NCBI RefSeq assembly: GCF_024198235.1
Contig: NZ_JAKCFB010000003.1
Location: forward strand, 124,001-188,000
DNA: 64,000 nucleotides
Direction of reading: 5' to 3'
DNA from: Myxococcus dinghuensis
Lineage (GTDB): Bacteria > Myxococcota > Myxococcia > Myxococcales > Myxococcaceae
The position numbers and the translations under genes were made by a program. Shown piece by piece: positions 19,330-29,487 of the stretch. Under the pieces are notes generated by a model. The model saw only the letters and a list, made by a program, of their open reading frames with translations, was not told the DNA's origin and did no database searches. Position 1 is the stretch's first letter; every line of letters starts with the position of its first letter.

Positions 19330-20604
19330 ATGAGTGTGAAGTTGCTGCTGGCGGGACGACGTGGGGGGAACGCGTCTCTTCCGTCGCCACCTGAAGACCC
19401 CCGCGCCTGGCTCCGCTCGGTGGAGCGCTGGTTCCGGCAAGGCGCGGACGAATGGCTGCAGGACAGCCACCTCGAGACGGGGCCGCGCGGCGCGCCCACG
19501 TTGAAGCTGCGGCTGCATCCCGCGGCCGGAGAGGTCTCCGTGCTGGCCATGCCGGACACGCGGCTGGTGGTCTCCGCGGAGACGTCCGCGGTGGGGCCGG
19601 GCTACCACGTCTTCCTCTGCGACCTGCTGCGTGCGCTCGGTCGGGAGTTCGACATCGCCTGGACGGACCCGGACGACGCGGAGGGCGTGGGCGACCCCAC
19701 GGGCTACTTCCACACGGGTGACGCGGGGCCGGTGGAGGTGCACATGCTCGCCTGGCTCCAGGCGTCCGTGGGGCAGGTGTTGCGCCTGCGCGGCCGGGGC
19801 GAGTCGCGCTTCGCCATGTCCATGCGCTTCGGCCACACCTTCGAACATCCCGGCGCGCTCCTCACGCCGCTGGGGCCTCGCGACGAGCGTTGGCTGCGCG
19901 GCGTGTACGACGACCCTCGCCGGGGCATGGACGTGTTCCCCTGGTGGAAGCCCGGCGCGGGCGCGAGTGCCCGGCTGGGCCGCGCGCAGTGCCGGTTGTG
20001 GACGGACGTCGTCTGGCGCGCGCCCCTGCTGGACGAGGAGCGGCGCCTGCTGCGCGAGGTGGCGCGCACGCTGGAGCTGGCCTGGCGAGAGGACCCGGGC
20101 CTCGCCTATCCCTGGCGCGAGTGGCGCGAGGTGCTCGGCTATCTCGGCGTGGGAGGCACCCTGGCGGAGGAGGTCCACGCCCAGGCGGAGAAGCACCCGG
20201 CGCGAGGACCGCCGCTGGGCTACCGGCGTGGGGCGGTGCAGGTGGTGTTGCCGGCGGGCTGGGAGATTCGCATCCCGGGTTCGCTCGCGGAGGCGTACCT
20301 GGGGGACGGGACGTGGGTGGCGCGCGACCATCGCCGCAGCGTGCGCTTCGTGCCGCTGGAGGACTCGGCGGACGACGGCGTGCTGCCCACGACGGAGGAG
20401 CGTCGGGCGCTGGCGCTGGAGCACCGGGGCAAGCGGGTGAGCGGGCGGGCCTCGCTGCACGTGGAGCCGGGTGACTGCCGGCTGACGGCGCTGTGCAGCT
20501 CCGGCCGGCACCGCGCGCTGTGCGTGGTGAGCTTCGACGACCCGGAGGAGGAGGACTGGGCGCTGGGGACGTGGCGCTCACTGGACCACGCAACCGCCGC
20601 CTGA
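19330..20604 (+). CDS. Conserved hypothetical protein
   Basis: A 424-residue soluble protein that I do not recognise. It has no signal peptide. Notable features are the acidic TDPDDAEGVGDPTGYFHTG near 120, the aromatic YDDPRRGMDVFPWWKPG near 200 and a C-terminal strand-rich part with GAVQVVLPAGWEIRIPGSLA, which resembles the beta core seen in proteins with a T6SS-associated or secretion-accessory fold. That resemblance is weak. Codon bias is normal across its length, so the gene is real. ATG is used; a GTG lies one codon upstream. Confidence 0.6.
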   Translation: MSVKLLLAGRRGGNASLPSPPEDPRAWLRSVERWFRQGADEWLQDSHLETGPRGAPTLKLRLHPAAGEVSVLAMPDTRLVVSAETSAVGPGYHVFLCDLLRALGREFDIAWTDPDDAEGVGDPTGYFHTGDAGPVEVHMLAWLQASVGQVLRLRGRGESRFAMSMRFGHTFEHPGALLTPLGPRDERWLRGVYDDPRRGMDVFPWWKPGAGASARLGRAQCRLWTDVVWRAPLLDEERRLLREVARTLELAWREDPGLAYPWREWREVLGYLGVGGTLAEEVHAQAEKHPARGPPLGYRRGAVQVVLPAGWEIRIPGSLAEAYLGDGTWVARDHRRSVRFVPLEDSADDGVLPTTEERRALALEHRGKRVSGRASLHVEPGDCRLTALCSSGRHRALCVVSFDDPEEEDWALGTWRSLDHATAA

Positions 20605-20674
20605 CGGTTGCCGGTCCAGGGGGGCCATCCCACATTGGGCGGGCATTCTCCTTCGACAGGAATCGAGAGCCCGT

Positions 20675-22813
<2,139 letters not shown>

Positions 22814-22845
22814 CGTGTCCGCGTGTCTCCAGGGGCGCGCACGTC

Positions 22846-23487
22846 ATGTCGATGATCCAGTTCACGCGGAACTACACCGACCGCTCGAACGACTACGGCT
22901 TCCAGTTCGAGTTCTTCTGCGACAAGTGTGGCAACGGCCACATGTCGCCGTTCATCGCGAGCACGGTGGGCATGGCCTCCGGCGTCCTGCGCGCGGCCGG
23001 CTCGTTCTTCGGCGGGACGATAGGCCGCGCGGCGCAGGCGGGCACGCACCTCAAGGACGCACTGCGAGGCAAGGGCTGGGACGACGCCTATGCGTCGGCG
23101 GTGGAGTCGGGCAAGCAGCACTTCAAGAACTGCACCCGTTGTGGCAAGTGGGTGTGCCCCAGCTCCTGCTGGAACGTGGCGCGCGGCTTGTGCGAGGCGT
23201 GTGCGCCGGACCTCGCGGAAGAGGCGGCGTCCATCCAGGCACACGTCGCGGTGGAGCAGGCGCGCGAGAAGGCGCGCACCGTGGACCACGTCGCCCAGCT
23301 GGACATGCAGTCGCACCGCGCGGTCGTCGCGTGTCCCCGCTGTGGCGCGAAAGTGGACGGCGGGAGGTACTGCGCCGAATGTGGCGAGGCGCTCGTCGCG
23401 AAGAACCAGCACTGCGGCGGGTGCGGCCACGAGCTGCCGGAGCGCGCGAAGTTCTGCCCGGAGTGCGGCACCGCGCGCGGGCGCTGA
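22846..23487 (+). CDS. Zinc-ribbon protein with three CxxC-pair clusters
   Basis: A 213-residue cytoplasmic protein rich in CxxC pairs. FFCDKCGNGHM and NCTRCGKWVCPSSCW are in the N-terminal half. VACPRCGAKVDGGRYCAECG and HCGGCGHELPERAKFCPECG at the C-terminus form a double zinc ribbon. Between them is an amphipathic segment (GMASGVLRAAGSFFGG). It overlaps nothing but lies 32 bases past glgX. The start MSMIQF is chosen, or two codons later at MIQF. The function is unknown; double zinc ribbons usually bind protein or nucleic acid partners. Confidence 0.8.
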   Translation: MSMIQFTRNYTDRSNDYGFQFEFFCDKCGNGHMSPFIASTVGMASGVLRAAGSFFGGTIGRAAQAGTHLKDALRGKGWDDAYASAVESGKQHFKNCTRCGKWVCPSSCWNVARGLCEACAPDLAEEAASIQAHVAVEQAREKARTVDHVAQLDMQSHRAVVACPRCGAKVDGGRYCAECGEALVAKNQHCGGCGHELPERAKFCPECGTARGR

Positions 23488-23523
23488 GCGGGACACCAGG
23501 AGCGAGAGGAAGTCACGGGCATC

Positions 23524-24174
23524 ATGTCGCGGAAGCACCAGGAGGAGGAGGTCGGGCAGGTCTATGGAGAGATCGCGCCCGCGTACGAGGCACTCTTCCC
23601 CGTGCTGCACCGGTATGAAGACCGCGTGGAGCGCTTCCTCGCGGAGGCGGTCGCGGCAGACAGCCGGGTGCTCGACGTCGGCTGCGGACCGGGGCTCCAC
23701 ACGCGGGACCTCCCGCTCACCGTCGACGTGGTGGGCACGGACCTGTCACCGGAGATGTTGGAGCTGGCGCGACGAGCCCGCCCCGCCGGTGCGTGGCACC
23801 GCCACAGCTACTACCAGCCCTTCCCCGAGGAGTGGGGTCGCTTCCAAGCGGCCCTCGCCATCGGGTGCCTGGACTTCTGCGACGACCTGCCTCGTGTCCT
23901 GGGACACCTCGCCTCCACGCTGGAGCCCGGGGGCCGCGCGCTGCTCACCGTGCTGGAGCGCAGGCCTGGACTCGAGGGCCACGAAGAGGCCCGGCACGAG
24001 GTCCAGACCGCGGGCCCGGCGGTGACGCTGCACCTGTATTCCTTCGAGGAGACGGCGCGCGCGATGACGGACGCCGGCCTGTTCCCTCGCGCGTATACCC
24101 ACGCGACCGGCTGGGTCCAGCTCGCCGAGCAGCGGACCATGTGGTTCGGCTGGTGGGACGTCGAGCGTCACTAG
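23524..24174 (+). CDS. Class I SAM-dependent methyltransferase
   Basis: A 216-residue Rossmann methyltransferase. The SAM site is VLDVGCGPGLHTRDL near 55; motif II is VDVVGTDLSPEMLELARRA and motif III-like GCLDFCDDLPRVL. The early YGEIAPAYEALFPVLHRYED fits the methyltransferase 11/25 group. It follows the zinc-ribbon gene by 36 bases and is probably co-transcribed with it. The substrate is unknown. Confidence 0.88.
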   Translation: MSRKHQEEEVGQVYGEIAPAYEALFPVLHRYEDRVERFLAEAVAADSRVLDVGCGPGLHTRDLPLTVDVVGTDLSPEMLELARRARPAGAWHRHSYYQPFPEEWGRFQAALAIGCLDFCDDLPRVLGHLASTLEPGGRALLTVLERRPGLEGHEEARHEVQTAGPAVTLHLYSFEETARAMTDAGLFPRAYTHATGWVQLAEQRTMWFGWWDVERH

Positions 24175-24450
24175 GCTCCGCGCGCCGCGACCTCGCGTCT
24201 GGGCGCCCGGCCCGGGCATGCCTCCTGGCAGCGGAGCATCGAGGACGCGGTTGAGGGGACACAGGGGCGAAGGAGTGTCGCCTCGGGACCGCGCTTCCCG
24301 TCGGCGGGCCCATCCCAGGCTCGCGTCCCGCTCGGGCGCCAGGACCGCGCCGCTCCGAACAGGTGGACCTGTCACCTCGGGGCCACGCGGCCCGTCGCGA
24401 GTCCGCCCCACGTCCCAGGCGTCCGTGCGGCCGACGGGCCACGTCGAGCC
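24175..24450. other. Intergenic region upstream of the metallo-beta-lactamase gene
   Basis: No coding frame has convincing bias or a ribosome site. It is GC-rich and ends in the palindrome described next. Confidence 0.4.
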
Positions 24451-24473
24451 GTGCATGTGACTTGCACATGCGC
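24451..24473 (+). promoter_or_regulatory. Perfect inverted repeat upstream of the metallo-beta-lactamase gene
   Basis: GCATGTG - ACTTG - CACATGC, extended by a G-C and a T-G pair, lies about 50 bases before the ATG. The symmetry suits an operator or an RNA hairpin in the leader. Which protein binds is unknown. Confidence 0.4.
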
Positions 24474-24523
24474 GCGGCCTCGGCGAGATGGATTCTCGCG
24501 CCGATTCCCCTGGAACCCGCCCC

Positions 24524-25303
24524 ATGCCCCTTCGTCTCCCTCGCTCGCTCGTCTTCTGCGCCCTGCTCTCGCTGGGCCCCGCCTGCACCTCGACGCCGGA
24601 CCGCGCCGCGCCGCCCACGGTGGACCTGGCCTCCGGGTCGACGGGCTTCCCGGTGTACCAGCTCGCGGAGGACGTCACGGTGCGTGGCATCGCGCCGGGC
24701 GTGTGGCTGCACCAGACGACGGCGGACGCGGGACGCTTCGGCCGTGTCTCGGCCAATGGCCTGTTCATCGAGGACGGAGAGGAGACCATCCTCGTCGACA
24801 CGGGCTGGAACGCGACCCACGGCGCGCTGCTCCTCACGTGGGCCCGTGAGACGCTGCACCGCCCGGTGCGCGTCGCGGTCTCCACGCACTTCCACGAGGA
24901 CCGCACGGGCGGGATTCCCGCGCTCGCCGCGCAGGGCATCCCCGTGCATGCGCTGGAGCTGACGGCGAAGCTGTCGGCGGAGCACGCCTTCCCGGTGCCC
25001 GGACAGACGTTCACGGACTCGCTGACGCTGGGGCCCGTGGCGCTGTTCTTCCCCGGTGCGGGCCATGCGCGGGACAACGTCGTCGTATGGCACGAGAAGA
25101 GCGGCGTGCTCTTCGGCGGATGCTTCGTGAAGGACGCCGAGGCGAAGGACCTGGGCAACCTGTCGGACGCGGACGTGGCCGCGTGGCCCGCGAGCCTGGA
25201 CCGCGCGCGTCAGCGCTACCCCGAGGCGCGCGTGGTCATCCCCGGCCATGGCGAGCCCGGCGGACCGGAGCTGCTCACGCACACGAGGGCCTTGCTCCAC
25301 TGA
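24524..25303 (+). CDS. Lipoprotein subclass B1-like metallo-beta-lactamase
   Basis: A 259-residue zinc beta-lactamase-fold protein with a lipobox (SLGPAC, Cys at about 21), so probably anchored to a membrane in the periplasm, as NDM-1 is. All B1 zinc ligands are present: HFHEDRTGG (His, His, Asp, about 121-125), GHARDNVVVW (third His), GGCF (the B1-specific Cys, about 200) and PGHGEPG (last His). FVKDAEAKDLGNLSDAD also matches B1 enzymes. The start is the ATG of MPLRLP, where the signal begins. Hydrolysis of carbapenems is expected from the family but not shown here. Confidence 0.88.
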   Translation: MPLRLPRSLVFCALLSLGPACTSTPDRAAPPTVDLASGSTGFPVYQLAEDVTVRGIAPGVWLHQTTADAGRFGRVSANGLFIEDGEETILVDTGWNATHGALLLTWARETLHRPVRVAVSTHFHEDRTGGIPALAAQGIPVHALELTAKLSAEHAFPVPGQTFTDSLTLGPVALFFPGAGHARDNVVVWHEKSGVLFGGCFVKDAEAKDLGNLSDADVAAWPASLDRARQRYPEARVVIPGHGEPGGPELLTHTRALLH

Positions 25304-25517
25304 ACGAAGGGCCGTGCGCCTCGACCTCGGCGGCCCGTGAAGCGTCGGGCACCCCACGCAAGGTGGCGCGGGACGCGCCCGCCCGCCTGCCCGCATCCGT
25401 CGCGCCCTGGACATGCCACCAGGGCCGAAGGGGTTGGCTGAATGGGCGCACAACCCCGCCGTCCCTATCCTGCATGCGGGTACGCACTCGCGTACGGGCA
25501 CGGCGAGAGGGGGAGAC

Positions 25518-26489
25518 ATGGGGCGAGTGGCGTCGGCGGTGGTGCTCGCGGTGGCGTTGAGTGGATGCGCGACGGTGAAGGTGGAGCAGCGGGACGGATG
25601 CTGGGTGAAGCAGACCCGCTCCTTCCTCTCCAGGGTGAAGGAGGAGGTCGGCCCCTGCGCGAGACCCAAGCCGGAGTGGTCCGAGGACCGGCTGACGCGG
25701 CTGGTCCAGGAGTGCGTGATGCATGCCGACTACCGCTGGCAGAGCAGCGCGATGGTCGCCTGGAACCGCGGGGAGCCGCTCCCCGAGCGCGAGTCCGACG
25801 AGAAGGTGCTCGACGGCTGCCTCGCCACCGCCGAGAAGGTGCTCGCCACCGACAAGGGCGAGGTGGAAGCGCAGCTCACCCAGGTCTCCGAGGAGCGCGA
25901 CGCGCTGCTCGCGAAGCAGGAGAAGGAGCGGGAGGCGAACCGCGCCCGGATGGAGCAGGAGCGCGAGGAGTACCAGCAGCGCCTGAAGGAGGAGCGCGAG
26001 GAGTCACTCGCCGTCATGGCGGAGGAGCGCGAGCGCTACCAGAGCACCCTCGAGAACCAGCGCGAATCCACGCAGTCCACGCTCGACCAGATGCACGAGA
26101 GCAACCTGCGGATGGCGGACGCCCTGGGCGAGGCCGCGAAGAAGCCCGCCCCCAACGCATACGCGACGGCCTCCTCCACGTCGGCCAGCGAGGGCCAGGC
26201 CAGCACGCGCGGCGAGCCCCCTCCGGTCAACGTCTCGTCCGGAGGCGACACCACGAAGGAGCCGGACGCGACGCCGGCCCCCGGGCCGCAGGTGGCGAAG
26301 CCCACGCTCGCCACCACGCTCTGCGCGCTGAAGTCGAAGGACGGAAAGCACTCGCACCCCAAGGGGGTCGGCACGTGCCAGCCCGTCCCGTCCGCGCCCT
26401 CCGCCACCGTGGAGAAGCCCACGGAGAAGACGCAGCACCCCATCCCGAACGCGCCGCTCGAATCCGAACCCGCGGGCACGGCCGATTAG
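25518..26489 (+). CDS. Coiled-coil lipoprotein
   Basis: A 323-residue lipoprotein; MGRVASAVVLAVALSGCA has the Cys at about 17 and GAGAGGGGGAGAC precedes the ATG. Residues 115-200 form a strongly charged coiled coil (EKEREANRARMEQEREEY and following heptads). The C-terminal third is Pro/Ser/Thr-rich, with a small cysteine-bearing patch (TTLCALKSKDGKHSHPKGVG, then TC). It lies 82 bases before the pseudokinase gene. The function is unknown. Confidence 0.72.
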   Translation: MGRVASAVVLAVALSGCATVKVEQRDGCWVKQTRSFLSRVKEEVGPCARPKPEWSEDRLTRLVQECVMHADYRWQSSAMVAWNRGEPLPERESDEKVLDGCLATAEKVLATDKGEVEAQLTQVSEERDALLAKQEKEREANRARMEQEREEYQQRLKEEREESLAVMAEERERYQSTLENQRESTQSTLDQMHESNLRMADALGEAAKKPAPNAYATASSTSASEGQASTRGEPPPVNVSSGGDTTKEPDATPAPGPQVAKPTLATTLCALKSKDGKHSHPKGVGTCQPVPSAPSATVEKPTEKTQHPIPNAPLESEPAGTAD

Positions 26490-26571
26490 CGCGCGGCACC
26501 CGCCCGACATTCCAGACGAAGGTGCCGGGTCACGCGTCGACAGGGATTGCGGTAACGTCCCCCGGCACGTC

Positions 26572-27573
26572 ATGACGACCCGATTCGGCCCCTTCGTCCT
26601 GGAACGGAAGCTGGAGGTGGACCACCACGGCGTGCGGTATCAGGCGCGAGGCCCGACCTGGCCCCGGGACGCCCCGGACGTGTCGCTCCTGTGGGTGTTC
26701 GAGACGTCGACGCGAGACCCGGCGTTCCTGGAGGACTTTCGACGGGGCGCCCGGATCGCCATGGACCTCCGTCACGAGAACATCCGACGCGTCCTCGAGC
26801 TCGGGCAGGTCGATGACGCGTGGTACCTCACCTCCGAGGGACTGGACGCGACGGACCTGCACCAGTTGGAGCACGCCGCCCGGAGGAAGGGCCTGCCGTG
26901 GCTTCCCTCCGCCTTCGCCGTGGGCATCATCATCGACGTGTGTCGCGCGCTGCACGCGGCGCACACCTTCCGCGACGAACGAGGTCAGCCTGGCGGCGTC
27001 ACCCACGATGCCCTGTCCCCAGGGTCGGCGCGCGTGACGTTCACGGGCGACGTGAAGCTCGAGGGGTTCGGCATCGAGCGGATTCCGCCCCCGCCAGGGG
27101 CGGGCGTCCTCCAGGGCAAACGCCTCTATCTCTCACCGGAGCAATGCCACGGCCGACCGTTGGATGCGCGCTCGGATGTGTATGTCGTGGGCCTGTTGCT
27201 GTACCGGATGCTGTGCGCGACCCTCCCCTTCGGCATGGAGTCCGACTTCTCCATCCTGCGGGACATCGTCGAGGGGCGACTGACGCCGGCGGAGACCTTC
27301 AACCCCACCCTGGACCCACCGCTCCGGGAAATCCTCCGACGCGCGCTGAGCACCGACCGCGACGCGCGCCACGAGAGCGCCGAGGCCTTGGCCCGGGAGC
27401 TGTCGGACTGGCGCGAGCAGCACGTGTCGCCCTTCTCCTCGGGCGAGGCGCGCCGACACCTGGTGGGCGCCCTCCTGCACGACCGGACCTCCCCTCCGCG
27501 CCCACCGCCCCCTGCCGCCTTCATCACCGAGCTCACGGCGTGGCGGGCCTCGCTGCCTCGCGCGTCGCGCTGA
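26572..27573 (+). CDS. Ser/Thr protein kinase-like protein, probably a pseudokinase
   Basis: A 333-residue protein with the fold of a Hanks-type kinase over residues 5-280. Kinase landmarks seen are RLYLSPEQCHGRPLDARSDV and YVVGLLLYRMLCATLPFG, which are the APE-like and DxWxxG-region helices. Catalytic signatures have decayed: VAIK reads VSLLWVF with no Lys, HRD reads GVTHDALSPGS and DFG reads LEGFG. It therefore probably binds rather than phosphorylates. Such kinases abound in myxobacteria. A Pro-rich tail (SPPRPPPPAAF) follows. It may be co-transcribed with the coiled-coil lipoprotein. Confidence 0.8.
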   Translation: MTTRFGPFVLERKLEVDHHGVRYQARGPTWPRDAPDVSLLWVFETSTRDPAFLEDFRRGARIAMDLRHENIRRVLELGQVDDAWYLTSEGLDATDLHQLEHAARRKGLPWLPSAFAVGIIIDVCRALHAAHTFRDERGQPGGVTHDALSPGSARVTFTGDVKLEGFGIERIPPPPGAGVLQGKRLYLSPEQCHGRPLDARSDVYVVGLLLYRMLCATLPFGMESDFSILRDIVEGRLTPAETFNPTLDPPLREILRRALSTDRDARHESAEALARELSDWREQHVSPFSSGEARRHLVGALLHDRTSPPRPPPPAAFITELTAWRASLPRASR

Positions 27574-27792
27574 ATTCCCGTGTCAGCCCACGCGGGACAC
27601 CTGCGTCCCTCCGCCCCGACGCGACTCTGAGGTACCTCGGGACTGTCCCCGGGCTCCCGAGTCCACGTGGGACGCTCTGCGTTGCCACGCTGGAGGAGGT
27701 TTTTTTCCGGGTCCATCGTCGCAGGGGTTCTCTCGCATCGAGTACGTCCGAACGGCCTCCGTCAATTCGCCACGGGCCCCTCACGGGACCCG
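27574..27792. other. Intergenic region with a hairpin and T7 tract
   Basis: No gene is seen. The nested inverted repeat 27666-27689 (CGTGG, ACGC / GCGT, CCACG) is followed ten bases later by seven T residues at 27700-27706. It may terminate the kinase transcript, but the gap before the T run is unusually long. Confidence 0.35.
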
Positions 27793-27866
27793 ACTGAACT
27801 AGCTCATCCTGGTAGAGCACAAGATCCCCAATCTTGCGGTAGAAGGTTCGAATCCTTCGTTCATGA
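27793..27866 (+). tRNA. tRNA-like gene, nominal anticodon CCC (Gly), degenerate
   Basis: A 74-base cloverleaf can be drawn: D stem GCTC/GAGC with loop ATCCTGGTA, anticodon stem CAAGA/TCTTG with loop TCCCCAA, five-base variable loop, and T arm GAAGG-TTCGAAT-CCTTC, all perfect. The acceptor stem ACTGAAC/GTTCATG pairs only at five of seven positions, with the outer two pairs lost. Base 33 is C rather than the near-universal U, and no CCA is encoded. It is either a decaying tRNA, a tRNA-derived RNA or an element-borne tRNA. Expression is unknown. Confidence 0.5.
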
Positions 27867-28202
27867 CCCGAGCACAAAATCGGTTCTGACCCGAAGACCC
27901 CGCTCCGAGCCGGCGAGCCCGCTGGCCCGCTCCCTCCACCCTCCTCCGCTGTGAAGCCCGCCCCTCCGCCAGGGCGACAGGGCCACCCCGCGCCATCAGC
28001 GGGAGTCCCCGTCGCCGTCCGCGGTCGGTCCGGCCCACGAGCGCGGGATGTGGGGAGGGTGCTCGGGCACGCAGTCAGCGGCGCCCGCCCGTGAAGGGCG
28101 GGGTCTTCACTTTTCCAGCAGTCCCCGGGACGCACGCGTCATCGCGCCACCTCGCGTCCCGGTCACATCGATCTCCCCGCTCGGGGAGGAGGGAGGTGCG
28201 CG
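27867..28202. other. Intergenic region upstream of the SPFH gene
   Basis: A 336-base stretch with no convincing gene. It is followed by a good ribosome site (GGAGGGAGGTGCGCG) for the next gene. Confidence 0.4.
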
Positions 28203-29330
28203 ATGAGCTTCTTCATGCGTGTGGATGTCGGGCAGCACGAGCGGGCGTTCGTCCTGGTGGATGAGCAGCCCACGCGTTACCTCACCCCCGGCCGCCACCG
28301 GCTGACCTACCCCTTCAAGTCCGTGCGCATCGTGCGCGTTGCCACCGGCATGCCGCTGACGGACCTCGACACCGCCCTGCTCCCGCTCGTGCCGGAGTCG
28401 GACCTCCAGGTCATCACCCTGGGCGCCGACGATCGCGCCCTCGTCTTCCACCGGGGCCGCCCCTACAAGTGGCTCGGCCGTGGCCAGCACGCGCTGTGGA
28501 CGGTGGAGCGCCTCCCCGCCCGCGACCGGGAGCCCGGCGCCCCCGCGGTGAGCGTGGAGCGCATCGACACGCTCCGCCTCGAGGCCGAGCCGCTGCGCGA
28601 CGACATCCGCCCTCTCGTCCCCGCCAGCGACTACACGGAGGCCACCGCCACCGAGGGGTGCGTGGTGCTGCGCTACGTCGACGGCGCGCTGGACGCGGTG
28701 CTGCCCGCCGGCCGTCACGCGGCGTGGACGGTCTCCCGCAAGGTCCAGTTGGCCGTCATCGACCTGCGCGAGCGGCTGCTCCACGTCACCGGCCAGGAGG
28801 TGATGACCAAGGACCGCGTCACCCTGCGCCTCAACCTGTCCGCGGCCTTCCGCGTGGCGGACGCGCGCCGGCTCGCCGTCGTCGCCCGCACGCCGGACGA
28901 CATCCTCTACCTCGCCATGCAGTTGGCGGCCCGCGAGGCCGTGGCCGCCCGCACGCTGGACGAGCTGCTCGCCGCGCGCGACGAGGTGGCCGCCGTCCTC
29001 CACACCCAGGTGGCCGAGCGCGCCGCCGCCGTGGGCCTGGAGGTGCTGCGCTTCGGCATCAAGGACGTCGTGCTGCCGGGCGACATGAAGGAGCTGCTCA
29101 ACCGCGTCATCCAGGCCCAGAAGGAGGCCGAGGCCAACGTCATCATGCGCCGCGAGGAGACCGCCGCCACCCGCTCCCTCGCGCAGACGGCGAAGGTGCT
29201 CGCGGAGAACCCGCTCATGGTGCGCCTCAAGGAGCTGGAGGCCTACAAGGACCTCGCCGCCAAGGTGGGCCAGGTCCACCTCGTCCTCGGCGAGGGCGCC
29301 ATGCCCACGCTCCAGCTCAAGCAGGGCTGA
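28203..29330 (+). CDS. SPFH/band 7 (slipin-like) protein
   Basis: A 375-residue band 7 protein. The SPFH domain is the central part: VMTKDRVTLRLNLSAAFRV and ADARRLAVVARTPDDI, then AAREAVAARTLDELLAARDE and GLEVLRFGIKDVVLPGDMKE, the slipin signature, with a helical tail (NRVIQAQKEAEANVIMRREE). There is no clear N-terminal membrane helix; an N-terminal domain with two similar halves (FVLVDEQPTRYLTPGRHRL and ALVFHRGRPYKWLGRGQHAL) replaces it. The role is probably membrane-associated scaffolding or quality control. It is monocistronic, with a hairpin after it. Confidence 0.85.
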   Translation: MSFFMRVDVGQHERAFVLVDEQPTRYLTPGRHRLTYPFKSVRIVRVATGMPLTDLDTALLPLVPESDLQVITLGADDRALVFHRGRPYKWLGRGQHALWTVERLPARDREPGAPAVSVERIDTLRLEAEPLRDDIRPLVPASDYTEATATEGCVVLRYVDGALDAVLPAGRHAAWTVSRKVQLAVIDLRERLLHVTGQEVMTKDRVTLRLNLSAAFRVADARRLAVVARTPDDILYLAMQLAAREAVAARTLDELLAARDEVAAVLHTQVAERAAAVGLEVLRFGIKDVVLPGDMKELLNRVIQAQKEAEANVIMRREETAATRSLAQTAKVLAENPLMVRLKELEAYKDLAAKVGQVHLVLGEGAMPTLQLKQG

Positions 29331-29359
29331 CGCACTTCACCCACACGTGACGCGCCCAT

Positions 29360-29395
29360 GAAGGGCCCCTGGGGCCGGTTCCCCGGGGGCCCTTC
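29360..29395 (+). terminator. 15-bp hairpin after the SPFH gene
   Basis: GAAGGGCCCCTGGGG pairs with CCCCGGGGGCCCTTC (one wobble pair) around a six-base loop, about 30 bases past the stop. Confidence 0.65.
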
Positions 29396-29487
29396 GTCGT
29401 GTCCGGGTGCGTCATCCAGCGCGGCTGACCCGAAAATCAATCTCGGCTACCCTCCCGGGCGCATTCGTCCCCAGTGAGGAGTCCCAG

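Noticed and set aside
27700..27706. T7 run as a canonical Rho-independent terminator
   Set aside because: The hairpin is ten bases away from the T run, so only a weak terminator is possible.
27799..28038. A 79-codon minus-strand frame across the tRNA-like locus
   Set aside because: It overlaps the cloverleaf on the other strand, and its sequence is low in coding bias.
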